Assembly (NCBI GenBank): GCA_028818775.1
Contig: JAPPNE010000052.1
Coordinates: 1 to 64,000, forward strand
DNA from: Deltaproteobacteria bacterium
GTDB lineage: Bacteria > Desulfobacterota > Binatia > UBA9968 > JAJDTQ01
DNA length: 64,000 bases
Direction: 5' to 3'
In this document: in pieces, positions 59,237-64,000 of the stretch
Layout: each line of letters starts with the position of its first letter
How positions within the stretch are numbered: the stretch's first letter is position 1
Position numbers and translations under genes: made by a program
The notes under the pieces: generated by a model
The model's input: the letters and a program-made list of their open reading frames with translations, nothing else
Databases searched by the model: none
What the model was told of the DNA's origin: nothing

Positions 59237-60539
59237 AGGTTTCCAGAGCGCGAGCCGCATCCCGGAGCTGAGGCGACGCATCCTGTTCACCTTGGCCATG
59301 CTGGCGGTCTATCGCATCGGCGTGGCGATCCCGACGCCCGGCATCGACCGCGACGGGCTGGCGGCGTTCTTCGCCCAGGTCGAGGGAACGATCTTCGGAC
59401 TGTTCAACCTCTTCTCGGGCGGCGCGCTGGAGCAGTTCTCGGTGTTCTCGCTGGGCATCATGCCCTACATCAGCGCCTCCATCATCCTGCAGCTTCTGAC
59501 GGTGGTCTTTCCCTACCTGGAACGGCTGTCGAAGGAAGGCGACGTCGGGCGCAAGAAGATCACGCAGTACACGCGCTACGGCACCATCATCCTTTCGGTC
59601 ATCCAGGGCCTGATGATCAGCTTCGGGCTGGAGGGAACACGGGGGCCCAACGGCGAAGCCATCGTGCTCGAGCCGGGGTGGAACTTCCGCCTCATGACGG
59701 TGCTGACGCTGACCTCCGGGACGGCCTTCATCATGTGGCTCGGCGAGCAGGTCACGGAGCGGGGCATCGGCAACGGCATCTCGCTGATCATCTTCGCCGG
59801 CATCGTGGCGGCGCTCCCGTCGGCGGTGACCTCCACGTTCCAGTTCGTGCGCGAGGGCGAGTTGAGCATCTTCTTCGTGATCCTGCTGGTGCTCTTCGTC
59901 GTGCTGGTGGTGGGCGTCATCATCTTCATGGAGCGGGGACAGCGGCGCATCCCGGTACAGTACGCCAAGCGCGTGGTCGGCAGGCGCCAGTACGGGGGAC
60001 AGACCTCGCACCTGCCGTTGAAGATCAACACCTCCGGGGTCATCCCGGTGATTTTCGCTTCGTCGGTGCTGATCTTCCCGGCGACGGTCGCCCAGTTCGT
60101 GCAGAACCCGTGGGCGCAGACGCTGGCCGGCTCCATGGCGCCGGGGCAATGGCTGCACGACCTTCTGTACATCGGCCTGATCATGTTCTTCTGCTTCTTC
60201 TACACGGCCATCGTGTTCAACCCCGTGGACGTGGCGGAGAACATGAGGAAGTACGGCGGTTACGTGCCGGGGATCCGTCCGGGCAAGAGGACGGCGGAGT
60301 TCATCGACCGGGTGCTGTCGCGCATCACCCTGGGCGGGGCGATCTACCTGTCCCTGGTGGCGTTGCTGCCGACGATCCTGATCTCGCAGTTCAACGTTCC
60401 GTTTTTCTTTGGCGGGACCGCGCTGCTGATCGTGGTAGGGGTCGCGTTGGACACGGTTTCGCAGATGGAGACCCACATGATCTCGCGCAATTACGAGGGT
60501 TTCATGAGGAGGGGCCGCATACGCGGCCGCAGGGGATAA
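59229..60539 (+). CDS. secY: preprotein translocase subunit SecY
   Basis: A 436-residue ten-helix channel of the Sec translocon. It has IPTPGID, the plug-region [16 protein letters not shown] and cytoplasmic-loop [19 protein letters not shown]. Works with SecE encoded at 36058. adk, a usual neighbour, is absent. Confidence 0.97.
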   Translation: MLEGFQSASRIPELRRRILFTLAMLAVYRIGVAIPTPGIDRDGLAAFFAQVEGTIFGLFNLFSGGALEQFSVFSLGIMPYISASIILQLLTVVFPYLERLSKEGDVGRKKITQYTRYGTIILSVIQGLMISFGLEGTRGPNGEAIVLEPGWNFRLMTVLTLTSGTAFIMWLGEQVTERGIGNGISLIIFAGIVAALPSAVTSTFQFVREGELSIFFVILLVLFVVLVVGVIIFMERGQRRIPVQYAKRVVGRRQYGGQTSHLPLKINTSGVIPVIFASSVLIFPATVAQFVQNPWAQTLAGSMAPGQWLHDLLYIGLIMFFCFFYTAIVFNPVDVAENMRKYGGYVPGIRPGKRTAEFIDRVLSRITLGGAIYLSLVALLPTILISQFNVPFFFGGTALLIVVGVALDTVSQMETHMISRNYEGFMRRGRIRGRRG

Positions 60540-60596
60540 AGGCCGGTTGCCGCGCCGGACAAGGCCTCGACGTTTGGGAATCGCGGGCGCTCGATC

Positions 60597-61355
60597 ATGA
60601 TCTATCTCAAGTCCCGAGCCGAAATCGAGAAGATGCGCCGCGCCAACGTCATCGTGGCGGAGGTGCTGGAGGTGCTCAAGGAGACGGTGCGTCCGGGCAT
60701 GACCACGCTGGAGCTTGACGAATTGGCGGAGCGGCTGACCCTTGAGAAGGGAGCCAGGCCCGCGTTCAAGGGGTACGGGGTCGCCGGCAGGGAGTTCAGG
60801 CACAGCCTGTGCACCTCCGTCAACGAAGAGATCGTGCACGGCGTTCCCTCCAAGCGCGTCCTCAAGGAAGGCGACATCCTGGGGATGGACTTCGGCGTGG
60901 TGTACGAGGGGTTCTACGGCGACTCGGCGGTGACGGTGGGGCTGGGCCAGGTGAGCCCCGAGGCCGAGCGGCTCATGCGGGTCACCGAGACCGCGTTGAG
61001 CGAGGGCATCGAGATGCTGCGCGAGGGCAACCGGCTGGGAGACCTGGGCAGCACCATTCAGGGCATTGCCGAGCGTTCGGGCTACTCGGTGGTGCGCGAG
61101 TTTGTCGGTCACGGCATCGGCAAGAAGCTGCACGAGGAGCCGCCGGTTCCCAACTACGGCGAAGCGGGCAAGGGGCATCGGTTGCGTGCCGGAATGGTCC
61201 TGGCGGTGGAGCCGATGGTGAACGCGGGGAAGAAGGAAATCGCGATCCTGGACGACGGCTGGACGGCCGTCACCAGGGACCGGAGCCTCGCGGCTCATTT
61301 CGAGCATTCCATCGCGGTGACCGCGGATGGGCCGTACGTGCTCAGCCGGCTGTAG
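60597..61355 (+). CDS. map: methionine aminopeptidase, type I
   Basis: A 252-residue di-metal peptidase removing initiator Met. Metal and substrate residues are in [49 protein letters not shown] and VEPMVN, with a final glutamate in GPYVLSRL-preceding FEHSI. Co-directional with secY and rpmJ. Confidence 0.95.
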   Translation: MIYLKSRAEIEKMRRANVIVAEVLEVLKETVRPGMTTLELDELAERLTLEKGARPAFKGYGVAGREFRHSLCTSVNEEIVHGVPSKRVLKEGDILGMDFGVVYEGFYGDSAVTVGLGQVSPEAERLMRVTETALSEGIEMLREGNRLGDLGSTIQGIAERSGYSVVREFVGHGIGKKLHEEPPVPNYGEAGKGHRLRAGMVLAVEPMVNAGKKEIAILDDGWTAVTRDRSLAAHFEHSIAVTADGPYVLSRL

Positions 61356-61366
61356 GGAGATCGGAA

Positions 61367-61480
61367 GTGAAGGTACGAGCATCGGTCAAGAAGATCTGCA
61401 ACAAGTGCAAGGTGGTGCGGCGCAACGGGGTCGTACGGGTCATCTGCGTCACCCGCAAGCACGCCCAGCGGCAGGGGTAG
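61367..61480 (+). CDS. rpmJ: 50S ribosomal protein L36
   Basis: A 37-residue zinc protein, [19 protein letters not shown], with C11, C14, C27 and H32. GTG start, 11 bp after map. infA, which usually sits between map and rpmJ, is not there. Confidence 0.94.
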   Translation: MKVRASVKKICNKCKVVRRNGVVRVICVTRKHAQRQG

Positions 61481-61553
61481 CTCCGGCCGCCGGCAAAGAA
61501 GACCCGCGGATCATGCTGCGAATTAACCGGACAGGACACTAGCAGGAGGATTC

Positions 61554-61937
61554 ATGGCACGCATTGCTGGGGTAGACCTGCCCAAGAACAAGAGCATGGA
61601 CATCGCGCTGACCTACATCTACGGCATCGGCGCGACCACGTCACGGAACATCCTCAGGGAAGCGGGGATCGAGTTCCAGGTCAAGTCCGATGACCTCACC
61701 GACGATCAAGTGGTGGTGATACGCCGGATCATCGACCAGGAGATCAAGGTGGAAGGTGATCTGAGGCGCGACGTCACCACGGACATCAAGCGCCACATGG
61801 ACATCGGTACCTATCGCGGACTGAGACACCGGCGCGGCCTGCCGGTCCGGGGCCAGCGAACCCATACCAACGGACGCACCCGGATGGGACCTCGGCGGAC
61901 CATCGCGGGGAAGAAGAAGCCGCCGTCCAAGGGGTAG
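61554..61937 (+). CDS. rpsM: 30S ribosomal protein S13
   Basis: 127 residues, [26 protein letters not shown] and [35 protein letters not shown] precedes the ATG. A repeat-rich 244-bp gap separates it from rpsK. Confidence 0.96.
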   Translation: MARIAGVDLPKNKSMDIALTYIYGIGATTSRNILREAGIEFQVKSDDLTDDQVVVIRRIIDQEIKVEGDLRRDVTTDIKRHMDIGTYRGLRHRRGLPVRGQRTHTNGRTRMGPRRTIAGKKKPPSKG

Positions 61938-61948
61938 TGTGGTTTTGC

Positions 61949-62026
61949 TCGGGTGTCGGGTCGGGTCCTCCGGGTGATGGAGGGCGGACCCAACATCACC
62001 CGGAGGACCCGACCCGACACCCGAGG
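61949..62026. repeat. perfect 32-bp inverted repeat (long hairpin)
   Basis: Arms 61949-61980 and 61995-62026 are exact reverse complements around a 14-nt loop. In RNA this would be a very stable 32-bp stem beginning 12 nt after the rpsM stop. No T run follows, so it is not a classical terminator. Confidence 0.95.
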
Positions 62027-62168
62027 AAGTATAAGGGTGGGGTTGAAACCAGAATCACTTGGAGGACCCCCAACCGATACCCGAGGAATTTTAGGGGTAG
62101 GTTGAAACCAGAATTATCCGGAGGGTCTGACCCTATACCCTAGGAATTCTAAGGGTGGGGTGAAACAG
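61995..62168 (+). repeat. 58-60-bp tandem repeat array between rpsM and rpsK
   Basis: The landmark ACCCGAGGAA recurs at 62020, 62080 and (as ACCCTAGGAA) 62138. Each copy continues with an AGGGT-G(A)GG-TTGAAACCAGAAT-type block and a GGAGG(A/G)-type tail. There are two full imperfect copies, a partial third and a preceding tail-only fragment (61995-62019). No reading frame resembling a protein is present. Confidence 0.85.
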
Positions 62169-62181
62169 AACAGGAGCATTC

Positions 62182-62592
62182 ATGGCCCAGGCCGCGAAGA
62201 GAGCGCGCGACGCGCGGGCGCCGAGGAAACGGCGCGGACGAAAGAACATCGCCGAGGGGGTGGCGCACATTCACTCCACCTTCAACAACACGATCATAAC
62301 CATCACGGACACCCAAGGCAACGTGGTGGCATGGTCGAGCGCCGGCGCCATCGGCTTCAAGGGCTCGCGCAAGGGGACGCCGTTCGCGGCGCAGCAGGCC
62401 GCGGACAATGTGGCGCGCAAGGCCATGGATCACGGCATGCATTCCATACAGGTGTACGTGCGCGGCCCGGGCTCGGCGCGGGAGTCGGCGTTGCGGTCGC
62501 TTCAGTCGGCGGGGTTGAACGTCAGCTTGATCAAGGACGTGACCCCCATCCCCCATAACGGCTGCCGGCCGCCCAAGCGCAGGCGCGTTTGA
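62182..62592 (+). CDS. rpsK: 30S ribosomal protein S11
   Basis: 136 residues, [22 protein letters not shown] and [20 protein letters not shown]-type end. AGGAG lies upstream. Its leader is the repeat array, so expression relative to rpsM may be tuned there. Confidence 0.96.
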   Translation: MAQAAKRARDARAPRKRRGRKNIAEGVAHIHSTFNNTIITITDTQGNVVAWSSAGAIGFKGSRKGTPFAAQQAADNVARKAMDHGMHSIQVYVRGPGSARESALRSLQSAGLNVSLIKDVTPIPHNGCRPPKRRRV

Positions 62593-62605
62593 GAGGAGAT
62601 CTTTA

Positions 62606-63232
62606 GTGGCAAGGTATCATGGCCCGGTATGCCGGCTGTGCCGGCGAGAGAACCTGAAGCTGTTTCTCAAAGGAGAGCGGTGCTACACGGACAAGTGCGC
62701 CATCGAGCGGCGCAACTACCCTCCAGGGCAGCATGGACAGAGGCGGCTCAAGTTTTCCGAGTACAGCCTCCAGCTCCGGGAGAAGCAGAAGGTCAAGCGG
62801 ATGTACGGGCTGCTCGAAAAGCAGTTCAGGGGAAGCTTCGAGAGCGCGGAAAAATCCCGCGGCATCACCGGCGAGAACCTGCTGGTGATCCTCGAAAGGC
62901 GGCTCGACAACGTCGTCTACCGTCTCGGCTTCGCGTGTTCCCGGGGAGATGCCCGCCTTCTTGTCCGGCACGGCCACGTGCGGGTCAACGGCCGCCGGGT
63001 GACCATCCCTTCCTATCGCGTGGGCGTCGGCGACGTCGTGGCGGTGGCGGAGAAGAGCCGCAAGTCCGAGCGCGTGCTCACGGCCATGGAAGGAGCCCAG
63101 CGGCGCGGCGTGCCTGACTGGATCGAGGTGGACCGGGAGAACTTCTCCGGCACGGTCAGGATGCTCCCGAGCCGCGGCGACGTCACGACGCCCATCAACG
63201 AGAAGCTCATCGTTGAGTTGTATTCCAAGTAA
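62606..63232 (+). CDS. rpsD: 30S ribosomal protein S4
   Basis: A 208-residue primary 16S-binding protein. [25 protein letters not shown] carries N-terminal zinc-type cysteines; the S4 RNA-binding domain is [33 protein letters not shown]. In E. coli S4 represses the alpha operon. GTG start with GAGGAGA upstream. Confidence 0.96.
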   Translation: MARYHGPVCRLCRRENLKLFLKGERCYTDKCAIERRNYPPGQHGQRRLKFSEYSLQLREKQKVKRMYGLLEKQFRGSFESAEKSRGITGENLLVILERRLDNVVYRLGFACSRGDARLLVRHGHVRVNGRRVTIPSYRVGVGDVVAVAEKSRKSERVLTAMEGAQRRGVPDWIEVDRENFSGTVRMLPSRGDVTTPINEKLIVELYSK

Positions 63233-63259
63233 CCGGCGGTGAACCGTGTTGGAGATCCC

Positions 63260-64000
63260 ATGTCCAAGCACTGGAGCGAACTGATCAAGCCGGAAGGCAT
63301 CGAGGTTGACGAGAAGAGCCTGAGCTCGACCTATGGGAAGTTTGCCGGCGAACCCTTCGAACGAGGCTTCGGCCAGACCATCGGCAACAGTCTGCGCCGC
63401 ATCCTGCTTTCGTCGCTGAGGGGCGCCGCCATCACTTCCGTTCAGATCGAGAACGCGCTGCATGAGTTTTCCACCATCCCCGGGGCCACGGAGGACGTGT
63501 CCGAGATCATCCTGAACCTGAAGGAGGTGCGGCTCAAGCTGCACGACACGGATCGGGAGGTCGTTCGTATCGATGCAACGGGGCCCAGCGAGGTGCTGGC
63601 CGGGGACATCGTCCGGAGCGCGCAGGTGGAGGTGCTCAACCCGGAGCACCGCATCGCGTTCCTTTCCAAGGAAGGACGCCTGAACGCCAACATGGTGGTG
63701 CGCGCGGGTCAGGGATACGTGCCCGCCGAGCGCAACCGCGAAGAGGAACTGCCGGTCGACACGATCTTCATGGATGCCGTGTTCTCACCCATTCGCAAGG
63801 TCAACTTCACGGTGACCAATGCACGGGTCGGCCAGCGCACGGACTACGACAAGCTGGTTCTGGAGGTGTGGACGGACGGCAGCGAAAAGCCGGAAGACGC
63901 GCTCGCGTACGCCGCGCGGATTCTGCAGGACCAGGTTTCCATCTTCGCCGAGTTCGCCGAGGGGCCGCAGATGGCGGAGGTCGAGGCGGTGACGGAGGCC
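63260..64000 (+). CDS. rpoA: RNA polymerase subunit alpha (3' partial)
   Basis: The first 247 residues of about 330. The N-terminal dimerisation domain is complete, GEPFERGFGQTIGNSLRRILLSSL and RAGQGYVPAERNREE. The C-terminal DNA-binding domain lies beyond the window. ATG at 63260 behind GGAGA. Confidence 0.96.
   Translation, partial: MSKHWSELIKPEGIEVDEKSLSSTYGKFAGEPFERGFGQTIGNSLRRILLSSLRGAAITSVQIENALHEFSTIPGATEDVSEIILNLKEVRLKLHDTDREVVRIDATGPSEVLAGDIVRSAQVEVLNPEHRIAFLSKEGRLNANMVVRAGQGYVPAERNREEELPVDTIFMDAVFSPIRKVNFTVTNARVGQRTDYDKLVLEVWTDGSEKPEDALAYAARILQDQVSIFAEFAEGPQMAEVEAVTEA

Noticed and set aside
59154-61382. 742-codon antisense frame over secY and map
   Set aside because: Mirror of conserved genes with biased His/Arg/Asp composition; not a real gene.
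61995-62168. CRISPR array
   Set aside because: Only about three imperfect copies in direct contact with no unique spacers, and no cas genes in the window.

Overview
The window is about 64 kb of high-GC bacterial chromosome from a diderm. An outer membrane is shown by two OprP-like porins, a lipoprotein and the LPS-export permeases LptF and LptG. Gene content and order (homodimeric-type pyruvate dehydrogenase, AmgK/MurU cell-wall recycling, a thrU-tyrU-glyT-thrT-tuf-like tRNA/EF-Tu cluster) fit a proteobacterium-like or deltaproteobacterium-related lineage (Desulfobacterota, Binatota or Tectomicrobia type). The sequence read by eye does not fix the phylum. There is no rRNA operon, no CRISPR array and no prophage; the only mobility gene is one tyrosine recombinase.

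Layout. 1-7.2 kb is an accessory-looking segment: the end of an Atg22-like MFS transporter, an orphan NarL/FixJ response regulator, a tyrosine recombinase, two divergent paralogous porins and a TPR lipoprotein. 7.2-12 kb holds cell-wall recycling genes (amgK-murU), a split glutamine-dependent NAD synthetase (separate glutaminase and NadE genes) and ilvE. 12-19.4 kb is a pyruvate dehydrogenase region (aceE-aceF-lpd) flanked by two lipoylation genes (an LplA-like ligase and lipB) and a ferredoxin. 19.5-23.1 kb carries a cold-shock protein, a polyprenyl diphosphate synthase, an aldehyde dehydrogenase and RNase PH. 23.1-29.9 kb has tRNA genes (Pro, Arg, His, Lys, Leu), the proteostasis cluster tig-clpP-clpX-lon, and tRNA-Val and tRNA-Asp. 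29.9-33.9 kb has rplM-rpsI, convergent lptF-lptG, and an RlmB-type methyltransferase.

From 33.9 kb to the end is a nearly continuous translation/transcription superregion: tRNA Thr-Tyr-Gly-Thr, tuf, rpmG, tRNA-Trp, secE-nusG, rplK-rplA-rplJ-rplL, rpoB-rpoC, the str operon (rpsL-rpsG-fusA), the S10 and spc operons, secY, map, rpmJ, and the alpha operon (rpsM-rpsK-rpsD-rpoA, cut by the window end). Genes usually found here but not seen are a str-operon tuf, rpmD (L30), adk and infA.

The most unusual structures are non-coding. (i) The two divergent porins begin with 223-bp inverted copies that differ at a single base, while the barrels downstream have diverged. This arrangement is suited to gene conversion or to inversion of the shared promoter region, and it lies close to an orphan tyrosine recombinase. 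(ii) A 244-bp gap between rpsM and rpsK contains a perfect 32-bp inverted repeat followed by about three copies of a 58-60-bp tandem repeat. (iii) A REP-like dispersed repeat lies between rplJ and rplL. (iv) A strong intrinsic terminator lies between rpsG and fusA.
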